Notes: generated by a model from the sequence alone, not told the origin. Shown: positions 47,105 through 56,725, counted from the first letter of the stretch. The stretch is DNA of 64,000 bases from CAVTLG01 sp963802635 (GCA_963802635.1 CAWDJJ010000001.1:2914001-2978000), one strand, 5' to 3'. Made by a program: numbers and translations.

Positions 47105-47137
47105 TACCAGTGGCAGAGTCCTTCTCTACCACTGGTA
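47105..47137. terminator. Bidirectional hairpin between convergent genes
   Basis: TACCAGTGG-c-AGAG pairs with CTCT-a-CCACTGGTA in a 13-bp stem with one mismatch, 6 bp after the restriction-modification stop and 20 bp before the clpC-type stop. No T-run is evident, so termination is inferred from position. Confidence 0.55.
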
Positions 47138-47157
47138 CCCAGATCGTTTATCCTCAG

Positions 47158-49656
47158 TTACGCAGCTACATGTCCGGCTGGTCCCGCCAGTTGCGCAGAT
47201 ACCAGACTACCTGTTTGTACAACAGCTTTGAGTTGACCCTCCACCATGTCCACCAACACAACATCACCGGCTACACAGGTACCTTGCAGTAGCGCTTCTG
47301 CCAGCATGTCCTCCAGCAAACGCTGCACCGTGCGCCGCAACGGACGCGCACCGTACTCGGCATCATAGCCACACGCAACGAACAGCACGCGCGCAGCATC
47401 TGAGACCTGCAACTCGATGTGTTGCGCGGCTAAGCGCTTCTGCGTCTGCGCAACCAGCATATCGACGATCTCGCGCAGATGTTCCGGCTCCAGCGGATGG
47501 AAAACAATCGTCTCATCAATACGATTGAGCAATTCAGGTCTGAAAACTTCTCTGAGCGCTAGAGGGATCAACGCCTGCATACGCTCATGGGTATGCCGCT
47601 GGCGCTTCTGCTCGTTACGCTGCGTGGTGAAGAGCATATCTCCTCGTGACCACTCTATGGTCCCCACGTTCGATGTGAGAATGATAATAGTATGCCTGAA
47701 ATCAACTGCTTGTCCTTGCGCATTTGTGAGACAACCATCCTCAAGGATCTGTAACAACAAGTCAAAGACCTTGGGGTGTGCCTTCTCTACTTCGTCAAAA
47801 AGCACAATACTGTATGGACGGCGGCGGATGGCTTCGGTCAACTGACCAGCCTGATCATACCCAACGTATCCCGGAGGAGCACCGATCAGGCGCGCTGCGT
47901 GATGACTTTCCATAAATTCTGACATGTCTAGCTTGAAAAGCGCGTTTTCATCGCCAAAGAGTGTCTCTGCCAGCGCACGAGCCAGTTCGGTTTTGCCGAC
48001 GCCCGTTGGACCAACAAAGATAAATGAGCCGATAGGACGACGGGCATCCCTCACGTCGGTACGCGAACGACGTACAGCCCTGGCTACAGCATGTACCGCT
48101 TCGCTTTGCCCAATCACCCGTCGATGCAGTGCTTGCTCCAGATTGAGCAGACGCAGCGACTCTTCTCCGACAATTTCTACGACCGGTATCCCGGTCCACA
48201 TAGCAACAACTTTAGCGATATCCTGTACTCCAACGGGCGAACACTGCTGAAGATGCTGCTCACGCCACTCCAGTTCTGCCAACCACAAGCTCTGGCGGAT
48301 CTGCCGCTCATTATGCAGCAAACGTGCAGCACGAGGAAAATCGTGTTGGACGATGGCATAATCCTTCTCACGCTGTACTGCCACCAGTCCATCGCGGAAC
48401 TGCTGTACCGATATGGACATCAGCGAACTCTGTACACACACGCGCGCCGCTGCTTCATCCAGCAAATCAAGCGCTTTGTCAGGCTGGAAACGCACTGGAA
48501 TATAACGCGATGACATCTTCACAGCAGCCAACAAGACTTCATCGCTAATCGTTACCTGATGAAAAACTTCATAGCGCGAACGTAACCCCTGGAGGATCTG
48601 AAATGTTTCCTCAGCATTGGTCTCAGCCACCAATACCGGCTGAAAACGGCGCTCCAGCGCAGGATCAGCCTCGATAAACTTGCGATATTCGTCTATCGTG
48701 GTTGAGCCAATACACTGAAATTCTCCACGCGCCAGCAGCGGCTTGAAGAGATTAGCAGCATCAACCGATCCCTCCGCAACGCCAGTCTGAGCCAGTGTAT
48801 GCAATTCATCGATGACAACAATGATCCCCGCGACACTGGTAACTTCCTGCAAAATGCGCTTGAGCCGCTCCTCAAGGTCTCCACGAAAGCGCGTTCCCAC
48901 AGAGAGCAGACCAACATCCAGCGCCACAACACGGGACAACAGGAGATTGTCAGGTACCTTGCCCTGGATAATACGTAGCGCCAGGCCCTCAGCTATCGCC
49001 GTCTTCCCAACACCAGCCGGACCAATCAGTACCGGGTTGTTTTTCGTGCGACGCGCCAGAATCTGCATCGTTCGCTCTAGCTCAGCCTCTCGACCAATCA
49101 GTGGATCAATAGTATCATCCAGCGCGGCCAGCGTCAGATCGCGACTGACCTGATTGAGCATAGGCGTCGTTTCATAACGCGCATAGTATTGCGCAGATAG
49201 ATTTAAGCGCTCATAACCACCGCTTAGCAACACAGCCAGTTGATCACGCGCCAGCGTCAAGTGAATACCAAAACTCTCTAGCACACCCAGAGCTACACTG
49301 TCAGGTTCCTCAAGGATTGCCAGGAACAGGTGCTCAATCCTGATGCACTCGGATTTTTGCGTATTGGCAGCTCCCTCAGCACGTGCCAGGATAGCCCGCG
49401 AAGTTACACTCATCGCCGGTTCGCTCAAAATCGCTTTATTCCCATGTCCCACCACAAAATCTAAAGCCTGTATAATACTTTGTGCACTCACATGCAACGA
49501 GGCGAAAAGGCCTTCTATCAGTGGTATGTGTACATTGAGCACACCGAGAAGTAAATGTTCGGGAGCAATCAGTCGGTGTCTCAAACGTTGCGCTTCGTCG
49601 CGTGCATAAGCCAATGCCTGGCGCACATCCTGGCTGCATCTGTAGAGTTTCCCCAT
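47158..49656 (-). CDS. ClpC-type AAA+ unfoldase
   Basis: A Clp/Hsp100 ATPase of 832 residues that should unfold proteins for ClpP or refold them. It has two Clp-N repeats (about residues 1-145), AAA1 with Walker A GPAGVGKTA and Walker B VVIDELH, a short middle domain, AAA2 with GPTGVGKTE and the FDEVEKAH Walker B, and a C-terminal D2-small domain. The middle segment is short as in ClpC, not long as in ClpB. AAGGAGA supports the ATG at 49656; a GTG lies immediately before it in frame. No clpP or mcsAB genes are nearby. Confidence 0.9.
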   Translation of the reverse strand: MGKLYRCSQDVRQALAYARDEAQRLRHRLIAPEHLLLGVLNVHIPLIEGLFASLHVSAQSIIQALDFVVGHGNKAILSEPAMSVTSRAILARAEGAANTQKSECIRIEHLFLAILEEPDSVALGVLESFGIHLTLARDQLAVLLSGGYERLNLSAQYYARYETTPMLNQVSRDLTLAALDDTIDPLIGREAELERTMQILARRTKNNPVLIGPAGVGKTAIAEGLALRIIQGKVPDNLLLSRVVALDVGLLSVGTRFRGDLEERLKRILQEVTSVAGIIVVIDELHTLAQTGVAEGSVDAANLFKPLLARGEFQCIGSTTIDEYRKFIEADPALERRFQPVLVAETNAEETFQILQGLRSRYEVFHQVTISDEVLLAAVKMSSRYIPVRFQPDKALDLLDEAAARVCVQSSLMSISVQQFRDGLVAVQREKDYAIVQHDFPRAARLLHNERQIRQSLWLAELEWREQHLQQCSPVGVQDIAKVVAMWTGIPVVEIVGEESLRLLNLEQALHRRVIGQSEAVHAVARAVRRSRTDVRDARRPIGSFIFVGPTGVGKTELARALAETLFGDENALFKLDMSEFMESHHAARLIGAPPGYVGYDQAGQLTEAIRRRPYSIVLFDEVEKAHPKVFDLLLQILEDGCLTNAQGQAVDFRHTIIILTSNVGTIEWSRGDMLFTTQRNEQKRQRHTHERMQALIPLALREVFRPELLNRIDETIVFHPLEPEHLREIVDMLVAQTQKRLAAQHIELQVSDAARVLFVACGYDAEYGARPLRRTVQRLLEDMLAEALLQGTCVAGDVVLVDMVEGQLKAVVQTGSLVSAQLAGPAGHVAA

Positions 49657-49808
49657 CACATCTCTCCTTTATCTCGCGCTAACATACATCGTCGCTATGA
49701 GTAGATATCGGGAGCGTACGCATTTCAAGCAGGTGTTGGGACCTGTTACCAGGCAAGATGAGGAGAAAAGTTTCTTTTCTCGTGGCGATATCACGATATT
49801 TTGTGAAG

Positions 49809-49838
49809 TTGCGAGTTTTCAAGCACCGATGATACAAT
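49809..49838 (+). promoter_or_regulatory. Sigma-A-like promoter of the Uma2 gene
   Basis: TTGCGA (49809-49814) and TACAAT (49833-49838) with an 18-bp spacer lie about 50 bp before the Uma2 start codon. Confidence 0.5.
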
Positions 49839-49889
49839 AGAACAAAGTCCAGCAGAGAGACAGTATCAATCCGAAGAAGGAGTGAGGCA

Positions 49890-50516
49890 ATGGTGATCGA
49901 TTCACGCTACGAACACCCCCCGCACGGGGGCACGATGACATTTGCAGAATATCTAGAGTTGGAGCGTAGCACCCCAAACGCCAGGTACGAATATCTGAAT
50001 GGCAGCGCGCGCCTGATGGCAGGCACATCAGTAGCTCATGACAGAATTAGCTTTAATGTACGTACCGCCATTGATTTGCATTTTCAGGCTGGTCCTTGCA
50101 CCGTTTTTGGCGTCGATGTGAAAGTCTTGTTAGGGGTTAAAGCCGATGGGAGCGAACACCGCGTCTATCCCGATGCAACCGTGTCGTGTGACGTGGCAGA
50201 TCGACGGCTCGGCAACAATCTGATTCGCTCCCCACGCATCGTGGTAGAAGTGCTCTCCCCGAGCACAGAGGCGATAGACAGAGACGAGAAACTTCAGGCA
50301 TATAAAGCCTGCTCAACTATCCAGGAATATGTACTTATCAGCCAGTTCGCGCAGCACGTCGAGATCTATCGACGCGACACTGAAGATGGAACGACCTGGA
50401 GCAAGACCGAATACGGCCCAGGTCAAATAGTTACACTAAGCAGTGTGGATGTTGCCATGAGCATGGATGAAATCTATAGGAAAATCGACTTTACCGAGTT
50501 TTCAGCCGAGCACTAG
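49890..50516 (+). CDS. Uma2-family (DUF820) nuclease-like protein
   Basis: The 208-residue protein matches the Uma2 family of PD-(D/E)XK-fold proteins, abundant in Chloroflexota and cyanobacteria. Typical segments are MTFAEYLELERSTPNARYEYLNG, VYPDATVSC, PRIVVEVLSPSTEAIDRDEKLQAY and EYVLISQFAQHVEIYRR. The Asp in YPDATV and the Glu in VVEVLS correspond to the catalytic acidic residues, so it looks intact. Function in the cell is not settled for the family. GAAGGAG precedes the ATG. Confidence 0.9.
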   Translation: MVIDSRYEHPPHGGTMTFAEYLELERSTPNARYEYLNGSARLMAGTSVAHDRISFNVRTAIDLHFQAGPCTVFGVDVKVLLGVKADGSEHRVYPDATVSCDVADRRLGNNLIRSPRIVVEVLSPSTEAIDRDEKLQAYKACSTIQEYVLISQFAQHVEIYRRDTEDGTTWSKTEYGPGQIVTLSSVDVAMSMDEIYRKIDFTEFSAEH

Positions 50517-50748
50517 CAGGAGAGCCTGTATCAACCTCACTCTATTACTATGGCTAGAGCAAATGGGTCTCTGGCTTGCATTTCTCAGCAATCACCCTTT
50601 ATACTACATGGTAGTGCTAGATTGATGTCAATGGCCTCCCGCGAGGGATCGTGCAAAAAAAGGAGATGGCGCTCCCCCCTAATTGATATTGCCTTTGAAA
50701 CATGGAGGATACCTGCGCTGCTGGAAGCATGGATAATAAGAAAGACAT

Positions 50749-53016
50749 ATGAGGAACGACGAACAAAAACCCGCTCAGTGGTCATATGAGGAAGAACCAT
50801 CGCAATCTCCTCCTGGCCGCCCAGCACCAAAGCCTTTACCCAATAACCTGTATCGACCGCCGGTTAGCTACCCACAGCATCAAGGGAATGCCGCTGTACC
50901 TTCTCAGCCACCCCCGGGTTACTCAGCCGACTTGACGATGGATATGGGCAGCTCACTTGGCTATGGTCAGAGTATGGAATATCACTCCATCAGTATGCCA
51001 CAGCCTACCCAGTCTCTGCCCCCTGTCCAGACCTATCAGGACCGTTTCCGGCAGCTACGCGAAGAGCGCATACGCCGTCGGCAGCAGCCTCGTACACCGA
51101 CAAGTTCCCAGCCTCTTACACTGCGAGATAGGTTGCACTTGCCAGCAAGCAAAGCTGAGTTTTTGGCCCAGATCAAACAAAGCCCGCTCTTAGGCAAACA
51201 CGGCACACCTGTCGTGCCACCGGCACGGCTAGGGGTTCAGAGGCAATCCTCCCCTCCACCTGCCCAATTTTCACCTGCTCAGTTTTCACCCGCAATTGCG
51301 ACCCCTGCTAATGGGGGGCTGGCGTCGGCAGCCGATGCGGCCTCAAATACCGGTATGATTCAGCGTGCAAAGATTCAGCGCGCGGCGTTCTTGATCACTG
51401 GTGCATTCATCGGCAGCAGTATCCTGGGCCTTCTACGTACGTTTCTTTTTACATATATCTTTGGCGCAAGCAATTTTTCTGATTCTTTTAACAATGCCTA
51501 CTTGATCCCGAATTTGCTCTTCACGATTGTGGCGGGAGGCGCACTTAGTTCAGCATTTATTCCAGTTTTCACAAAATATGCAGAAGGATTGAAAGATGAA
51601 AAGGCCGCCTGGCATATTGCCAGCAGCGCACTGAATATCTCAGTGGTCTTGATCATCAGTCTTTCTTTGCTCGCTATGCTCTTCACCCCGCTGCTTGTGC
51701 CAATCTACACGCTTCGCGCCGAGGTGCCACTAACTATAACGTTGACCCGTATCATGCTGCTCCAGGCCATTGTGCTTGGCTCTGGCGTCATTGTTAGCGC
51801 AGTACTCAACGCTAAACAGGATTTTACACTGACAGCCATAGGTACGATACTCTATAATGTCGGCCAGATTCTCGGCCTGCTTCCCGGTTTCATCATAGCA
51901 TCCCATGTCAGGAATGGCACGCCTAGCGACCTGGCGATTTACTCCGCAACCTTTGGTGTCGTACTGGCGGCCATCCTCCAAGTTGGTGTGCAGATCCCGG
52001 GTCTGCGCAAGGTCAAGATGGTCTATACCTTCTCGTTCGACTGGCGCAACGCGGGCGTGATCCAGATTGGTCGCCAGATGGTCCCGCGTGTCGTTAACGC
52101 AGCGATGCTCACATTTAGCACTGCCGTGGACCGCTTTCTGCTTTCGTACCTGAGTGCAATAGCTACTGCACAGGTAATCAGTGGGTTGACTTCCGAGTAT
52201 ATCTATGCATTTTCAATCCTGGTGCTTCCGGTCTCCATCTTTGGCTCATCAGTCTCAACCGCTGCATTCCCGGCCCTGGCAAACTATGTGGTACGCGACC
52301 GGCTTGATCGCGTGCGTAGCATTATCATGGAGACTCTGCGCGAAATCCTCTTTCTCTCGATTCCTTCCTGTGTTGGGCTGCTTATTCTGACGATGTCAGT
52401 GATCCAGGTGCTGCTAGAACATGGTCACTTTACGTTGCAAGAGGCTCAGCTCACGGTCTACCCACTGTTTTTCTTCTCTGTGGGTCTGCCCGGCCTGGCT
52501 GCAGTCGAGATTCTTACGCGCGCCTTTTATGCGCTCAATGACAGTAGAACGCCTGTTATTATTAGTGTCGCGCAGTTCATCTTCAAGATTGCACTGAGTG
52601 TCATCCTGATCAATCTTGCGGTCTTTGGTGTACAGTGGGGCGTGGGCATGCTGGCTTTCTCAACCTCTGTCGCCAGTATACTCGAAGCAATCACGCTTTT
52701 TATCCTCCTGTATCAGCGCATTGGTGGTTTCGACATCCGTGGTCTGACAAATTTTATCGGACGCTGCTTAGGCGCTGCCGTAGTGATGGGCGTAGCGGTG
52801 TTCATCGTCCGCGTCATACTCGATTTGATTCTTAATACCACCAGCTCAAATAGACTCTCCGTCGCTGGTATCTTCATGGCATTATTCAAGCTGCTCATCG
52901 AGCTAGGTGTAGGTTCGGTGGTCTTCTTGCTGGTTGCGAAGTACCTCAATATCGAGGAGAGAAACTCAGGGATGGTACGGCGTATTCTCAATCGCTTACG
53001 CATCACCTGGCTCTAG
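50749..53016 (+). CDS. murJ: MurJ/MviN lipid II flippase with disordered N-terminal extension
   Basis: The C-terminal 540 residues are a MurJ-type flippase of the MOP superfamily, with about 14 helices and family segments such as FGASNFSDSFNNAYLIPNLLFTIVAGGALSSAFIPVFTKY and LPVSIFGSSVSTAAFPALANY. It should carry lipid II across the membrane in peptidoglycan synthesis. The first 200 residues or so are an extra hydrophilic, Pro/Gln-rich region (SPPGRPAPKPLPNN; PSQPPPGYSADL) that standard MurJ proteins of about 520 residues lack; it may be a docking tail. The ATG at 50749 has only a weak purine-rich site before it. Confidence 0.92.
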   Translation: MRNDEQKPAQWSYEEEPSQSPPGRPAPKPLPNNLYRPPVSYPQHQGNAAVPSQPPPGYSADLTMDMGSSLGYGQSMEYHSISMPQPTQSLPPVQTYQDRFRQLREERIRRRQQPRTPTSSQPLTLRDRLHLPASKAEFLAQIKQSPLLGKHGTPVVPPARLGVQRQSSPPPAQFSPAQFSPAIATPANGGLASAADAASNTGMIQRAKIQRAAFLITGAFIGSSILGLLRTFLFTYIFGASNFSDSFNNAYLIPNLLFTIVAGGALSSAFIPVFTKYAEGLKDEKAAWHIASSALNISVVLIISLSLLAMLFTPLLVPIYTLRAEVPLTITLTRIMLLQAIVLGSGVIVSAVLNAKQDFTLTAIGTILYNVGQILGLLPGFIIASHVRNGTPSDLAIYSATFGVVLAAILQVGVQIPGLRKVKMVYTFSFDWRNAGVIQIGRQMVPRVVNAAMLTFSTAVDRFLLSYLSAIATAQVISGLTSEYIYAFSILVLPVSIFGSSVSTAAFPALANYVVRDRLDRVRSIIMETLREILFLSIPSCVGLLILTMSVIQVLLEHGHFTLQEAQLTVYPLFFFSVGLPGLAAVEILTRAFYALNDSRTPVIISVAQFIFKIALSVILINLAVFGVQWGVGMLAFSTSVASILEAITLFILLYQRIGGFDIRGLTNFIGRCLGAAVVMGVAVFIVRVILDLILNTTSSNRLSVAGIFMALFKLLIELGVGSVVFLLVAKYLNIEERNSGMVRRILNRLRITWL

Positions 53017-53052
53017 CAAATTTTTCAGGCTCCGCACCCACGAAGGCCAACG

Positions 53053-53078
53053 GGTAGGGGCGTCACCTCGCGTGCGCC
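53053..53078 (+). repeat. Left part of an interrupted double-hairpin repeat
   Basis: It begins GGTAGGGGCGTCACC and matches the left half of the intact repeat at 56611-56664. The IS4-type element starts immediately after it; the remainder of the repeat resumes at 54651. Confidence 0.7.
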
Positions 53079-54535
53079 CATAGGCGTCAAGTTAAGCCCG
53101 GGTCCAAAGCGCTCAACAAGCGGTGGGAAGTACTCAAACGAGTGGAGCGGGCAGGAATGGAACAGCCGCCCCGGACACACTGAACCACCAGACGAAGCGC
53201 TCGGGATAAGGCAAGGTGTCGGCATAGGCCATGAACCAGGGTGGGAACCTGCTCACGCAGGATCTCACTCATGGCGCTGAGACTGTGATGGGGATCATCC
53301 CAACACGAAAGGAGCAGCAACCAATGTTGGACGACCATAGCCAGCAACTTCGCGTAGACCTGACAGAGAATGGACCAGGGCTTGCTCGTGTTCCACTCGT
53401 CGAGCAGCTCATGCTCTTTCCACAGCTTAAAGAGCAATTCGATTTGCCAACGAGCACGCAACAAGGCAAAAGCCTGCTCAAACGAGAGCACGTTCACCGG
53501 GACGTTGGTCACGACCAGGCTCCAGTTCGCCAATTCCATCACCAACGGATTGATAGGCTTGCTATGACGACGGGCCGCCTCCTTGATGCGCTCTTGCCGT
53601 TGGCGTGCCACTTCGGCAGGAACCCGCTCGGCCAGCAGGCGGACCTGTTTGAGCCGTCTATCCCCGCCGACGTCGACGAGCATTTCCAAGTGTTCTCCGA
53701 TGGCTTTGGGCAAGACCGCCAGCAGGTCGAGGCGCTCTTTGCCTGCCCACAAGACGATGCCTGCGATGTCGCGCATCAAAAAGAACACGCCTTGTTCGCT
53801 GAGATGACGCAGCCACTTCAAGGCCCAGTAGCCTAGGTCGGCAATCCACAAGCTGCCAGCAGGCATCTCTTGCGCTCGCAAGACACTGGAGAGTTCATGG
53901 CGACGACCTTCTTGCAGATAGGGACCATGCAAGCGGCCTGCCAGCACATTCCAGCGGACCGTGATTTTGAGGGCCGCCTGCGTTTTCGGATCGTTTCCAC
54001 TGGGACTGGGACTCCCTCCACAGCCACCCCAGACGCTTTTGAGGGCGCTGGGCAAACTGATCGTACTGCCATCTTCCAGCAGCACGGCGCTGAAGCGCTG
54101 CAACAGCGGCAAGCTGATGGCCTGAGCACAGACCACGTACTCCACTGCCCGCTGCAAAAGCGCCAGCAGCCAATCAGCCGTGCGTTGGGTCAAGTGGCAA
54201 TCCACGGCTTGCTTGGACAGGGTGCTTCCCAGACTCCCCGCAAAACGGGCCAGAGCGCTCGGGCCTGCTGCTGGCTGCTTCCACCAGCCCAGCACCAGCA
54301 GCCAGGCCAACTGCGTGAAGCTCATCGTACGTTGCCTCATGCCTACTTGCTTGCCCAATTCGACCGCGTCCTCTTCAAAAAGCGTTCTCAGCATTCGACT
54401 CACCTGTGGTATACTCGTCATCGTTGGACTCCTGTGAGAATACGAAAGAAGTTTTGTATAATCCGTATTTTCTCACATCAGTCCTTTTTTTGTCTGTTTT
54501 CGATAAACTCAGCAATTCTTAACTTGACGCCTATG
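53079..54535 (-). mobile_element. IS4-type insertion sequence, apparently complete
   Basis: The 1457-bp element has 18-bp perfect terminal inverted repeats (53079-53096 area beginning CATAGGCGTCAAG, and the complement ending at 54535). It carries one transposase gene. A 21-bp sequence is repeated directly on both sides (53058-53078 and 54536-54556), which is long for an IS4-family duplication of about 10-12 bp. It sits within a palindromic repeat. Confidence 0.85.
53087..54421 (-). CDS. IS4-family transposase
   Basis: A 444-residue DDE transposase. The catalytic acids can be placed at LLEDGSTISLP (first Asp), WIADLGYW (second Asp) and ARWQIELLFKLWKEH (Glu within the Y-R-E-K-like signature). 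Length and order fit IS4-superfamily enzymes. CAGGAG precedes the ATG, and the gene fills the element between perfect terminal repeats, so the copy may be active. Confidence 0.88.
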   Translation of the reverse strand: MTSIPQVSRMLRTLFEEDAVELGKQVGMRQRTMSFTQLAWLLVLGWWKQPAAGPSALARFAGSLGSTLSKQAVDCHLTQRTADWLLALLQRAVEYVVCAQAISLPLLQRFSAVLLEDGSTISLPSALKSVWGGCGGSPSPSGNDPKTQAALKITVRWNVLAGRLHGPYLQEGRRHELSSVLRAQEMPAGSLWIADLGYWALKWLRHLSEQGVFFLMRDIAGIVLWAGKERLDLLAVLPKAIGEHLEMLVDVGGDRRLKQVRLLAERVPAEVARQRQERIKEAARRHSKPINPLVMELANWSLVVTNVPVNVLSFEQAFALLRARWQIELLFKLWKEHELLDEWNTSKPWSILCQVYAKLLAMVVQHWLLLLSCWDDPHHSLSAMSEILREQVPTLVHGLCRHLALSRALRLVVQCVRGGCSIPARSTRLSTSHRLLSALDPGLT

Positions 54536-54556
54536 GGGCGTCACCTCGCGTGCGCC

Positions 54557-54650
54557 CAATACCGTTTAAATAAGAGTAACGGCAAGCTCAATTCGCGTGA
54601 TTTCTGGCTCTGCCATATGAGCGTGGATTGCACTTAACTAAACGGTATTG
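54557..54650. mobile_element. 94-bp MITE with 10-bp target duplication
   Basis: Terminal repeats CAATACCGTTTA (54557-54568) and its complement (54639-54650) enclose 70 bp without coding capacity. CGCGTGCGCC is duplicated directly on both sides (54547-54556 and 54651-54660). The ends differ from those of the neighbouring IS4-type element, so its helper transposase is elsewhere. Confidence 0.75.
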
Positions 54651-54692
54651 CGCGTGCGCCCCCAGGCGGAGGCAAGCTCCGCCCCTACCCGT
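54651..54692 (+). repeat. Right part of the interrupted double-hairpin repeat
   Basis: It holds the second hairpin, GGCGGAG...CTCCGCC, and ends CCCCTACCCG as the intact copy does. The stretch from here to the leuA start (54693-54899) contains nothing else I can support. Confidence 0.65.
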
Positions 54693-54899
54693 TTTCCGAC
54701 AAACCTCTGCGGTGTTTAAGTCAATAGCCTTCTGATCCGCCGTTGCTGCTCCATGCGAATATGCATCAGCTATCTACTTGTCCTGGCGAATGATATAATT
54801 CCCAAAAAGCCAAAAATGTGATCAATGTCAAACATCGGCATGGATCACAGCACGTACGGATAAGAGACATTAGTAGTAACAGGAGAGATACAGAGGCGT

Positions 54900-56615
54900 A
54901 TGCAAAAAGGACAGATTACCAAATATCAACCGTTCTCCCCCATTGATCTGCCAGATCGCCAATGGCCCTCGCGCAGCATTACGACTGCACCCATCTGGTG
55001 TAGCGTCGATTTACGCGACGGAAACCAGGCGCTCCCTATTCCAATGAGCGTGGCTGAAAAGTTGGAGATGTTCCAACTACTGGTACGCTGCGGCTTCAAA
55101 GAGATCGAGGTAGGCTTTCCCGCAGCCTCCCAGATTGAGTTTGACTTTATACGTCGTCTCATCGAGGAAGAGCATATTCCCGATGGTGTCACTATACAAG
55201 CCCTTGTACAGGCGCGCGATGAGCTGATTACACGCACATTTGAGTCACTACACGGCGCGAAAAAAGCCATCGTCCACCTTTATAACTCGACCTCGCCATT
55301 ACAACGTCGTGTCGTCTTCGGCCTGGACAAAGCTGGCATCGTCGCTATCGCCACCCATGGCACCCAGTTGATCAAAGAACTGCTACCAACACTTCCCGGC
55401 ACGCAGGTTATATTCCAGTATTCACCCGAAAGTTTCTCGTCAACCGAAGTGGACTTCGCGCTTGAGATCTGTGAAGCTGTCATTGATGTATGGCAACCAA
55501 CACCCGAGCAGAAGATCATTCTCAATCTACCCGCTACCGTCGAGGTTGCAACACCAAACATTCACGCCGACCAGATCGAGTGGTTTTGTCGCCATCTGCG
55601 TAACCGCGAAACAGCTCTTGTCAGCATGCATACGCACAATGACCGTGGCACTGGCATCGCGGCAACAGAATTGGGTCTCCTGGCTGGCGCTGATCGTGTG
55701 GAAGGTACGCTCTTCGGCAACGGCGAACGCACCGGCAATGTCGATATCGTCACGCTAGCTCTCAACATGTATACGCAAGGCGTTGATCCGGGCCTGGACT
55801 TTAGCAATATCAACGCGGTCAGGGCTGTCTATGAGCGCTGTACACGGCTTGGGGTACCTATCCGGCAGCCCTACGCGGGTGAGTTAGTCTTTACCGCGTT
55901 CTCTGGCTCCCATCAGGATGCCATCAACAAAGGTATGACAGCACAAGATACGACAGTGGGCACGCTCTGGCAGGTGCCATACTTGCCCATCGATCCCAAG
56001 GATGTTGGTCGCACATATGAAGCAATTATTCGCATCAACTCACAGTCAGGCAAGGGCGGCGTGGCTTACGTGATGGAAAGCGAGTTCGGCTTTCAATTGC
56101 CAAAAGAGATGCGTGTCGAGTTTGGCAAGACCATCAACATACTGGCCGACGAGCGCGGCGAGGAAATTCTGGCGACACAAATTTTACAAGCCTTCAAACA
56201 AGAATATCTTCAACGCGATAGCCCGTTCACGCTTGAAGCTTTCCATAGTACTCCTGAACCACTGCTTAGCAATCAGGGTACATACAGCGCAGACATCGCT
56301 ATCGATGGCGTAAAACGTACGATACGCGCCCAGGGCAATGGTCCCATTGATGCTTTTGTCAAAGCGCTCAATCAGGAGAACATTGCACACTTCCAGGTGA
56401 TCTCTTACGCTGAACACTCACTCAGCCAGGGTGCAGAAGCACAGGCGGTGGCCTATATCCAGATTCAGATTACCGAGGGCACAACGTTTTTTGGCGCTGC
56501 AACCGAGACAAATATCGAGTTCGCGTCGCTGAAGGCTGTACTGAGCGCACTTAATCGCGCATATCAATGCGAGCATAACATGTCAGCCGAGACACAGGCG
56601 GTGGTGAATAGGTAG
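54900..56615 (+). CDS. leuA: 2-isopropylmalate synthase
   Basis: LeuA condenses 2-oxoisovalerate with acetyl-CoA, the first committed step of leucine synthesis. The 571-residue length and the start KYQPFSPIDLPDRQWPSRSI match the long (LeuA type 2) form. The TIM barrel shows CSVDLRDGNQAL and the metal-binding MHTHNDRGTGIA; GNGERTGNVDIV is also typical. A regulatory (leucine-binding) domain forms the last 130 residues. The TAG stop belongs to a palindromic repeat that overlaps the gene end. CAGAGG precedes the ATG. It is alone, not with other ilv or leu genes. Confidence 0.95.
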   Translation: MQKGQITKYQPFSPIDLPDRQWPSRSITTAPIWCSVDLRDGNQALPIPMSVAEKLEMFQLLVRCGFKEIEVGFPAASQIEFDFIRRLIEEEHIPDGVTIQALVQARDELITRTFESLHGAKKAIVHLYNSTSPLQRRVVFGLDKAGIVAIATHGTQLIKELLPTLPGTQVIFQYSPESFSSTEVDFALEICEAVIDVWQPTPEQKIILNLPATVEVATPNIHADQIEWFCRHLRNRETALVSMHTHNDRGTGIAATELGLLAGADRVEGTLFGNGERTGNVDIVTLALNMYTQGVDPGLDFSNINAVRAVYERCTRLGVPIRQPYAGELVFTAFSGSHQDAINKGMTAQDTTVGTLWQVPYLPIDPKDVGRTYEAIIRINSQSGKGGVAYVMESEFGFQLPKEMRVEFGKTINILADERGEEILATQILQAFKQEYLQRDSPFTLEAFHSTPEPLLSNQGTYSADIAIDGVKRTIRAQGNGPIDAFVKALNQENIAHFQVISYAEHSLSQGAEAQAVAYIQIQITEGTTFFGAATETNIEFASLKAVLSALNRAYQCEHNMSAETQAVVNR

Positions 56616-56664
56616 GGGCGCACCTCGCGTGCGCCCAGGGCGGAGGCCAGCTCCGCCCCTACCC
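56611..56664. repeat. Intact double-hairpin palindromic repeat
   Basis: Outer ends GGTAGGGG and CCCCTACC enclose two tandem 8-bp hairpins (GGGCGCAC...GTGCGCCC and GGGCGGAG...CTCCGCCC). It supplies the stop codon of leuA and lies between convergent genes. The same unit, interrupted, occurs at 53053-54692. Confidence 0.75.
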
Positions 56665-56668
56665 GTTG

Positions 56669-56697
56669 ATCTTTGTGGGAGCAAAACCCGCAAAGAT
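56669..56697. terminator. Hairpin between leuA and pdhC
   Basis: ATCTTTGTGGG and CCCGCAAAGAT form an 11-bp stem with one G-T pair and a 7-nt A-rich loop, between the convergent gene ends. Termination for either strand is inferred. Confidence 0.5.
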
Positions 56698-56725
56698 AGA
56701 AGCAAACGATCAGATCAGCAAATTC

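Noticed and set aside
47924..48250. Plus-strand frames opposite the clpC-type gene
   Set aside because: Long antisense frames are expected opposite a GC-balanced coding sequence; translations are Ser/Arg-rich and featureless.
53231..53836. Plus-strand 201-codon frame within the IS4-type element
   Set aside because: It is the antisense of the transposase; the sense strand has full DDE motifs.
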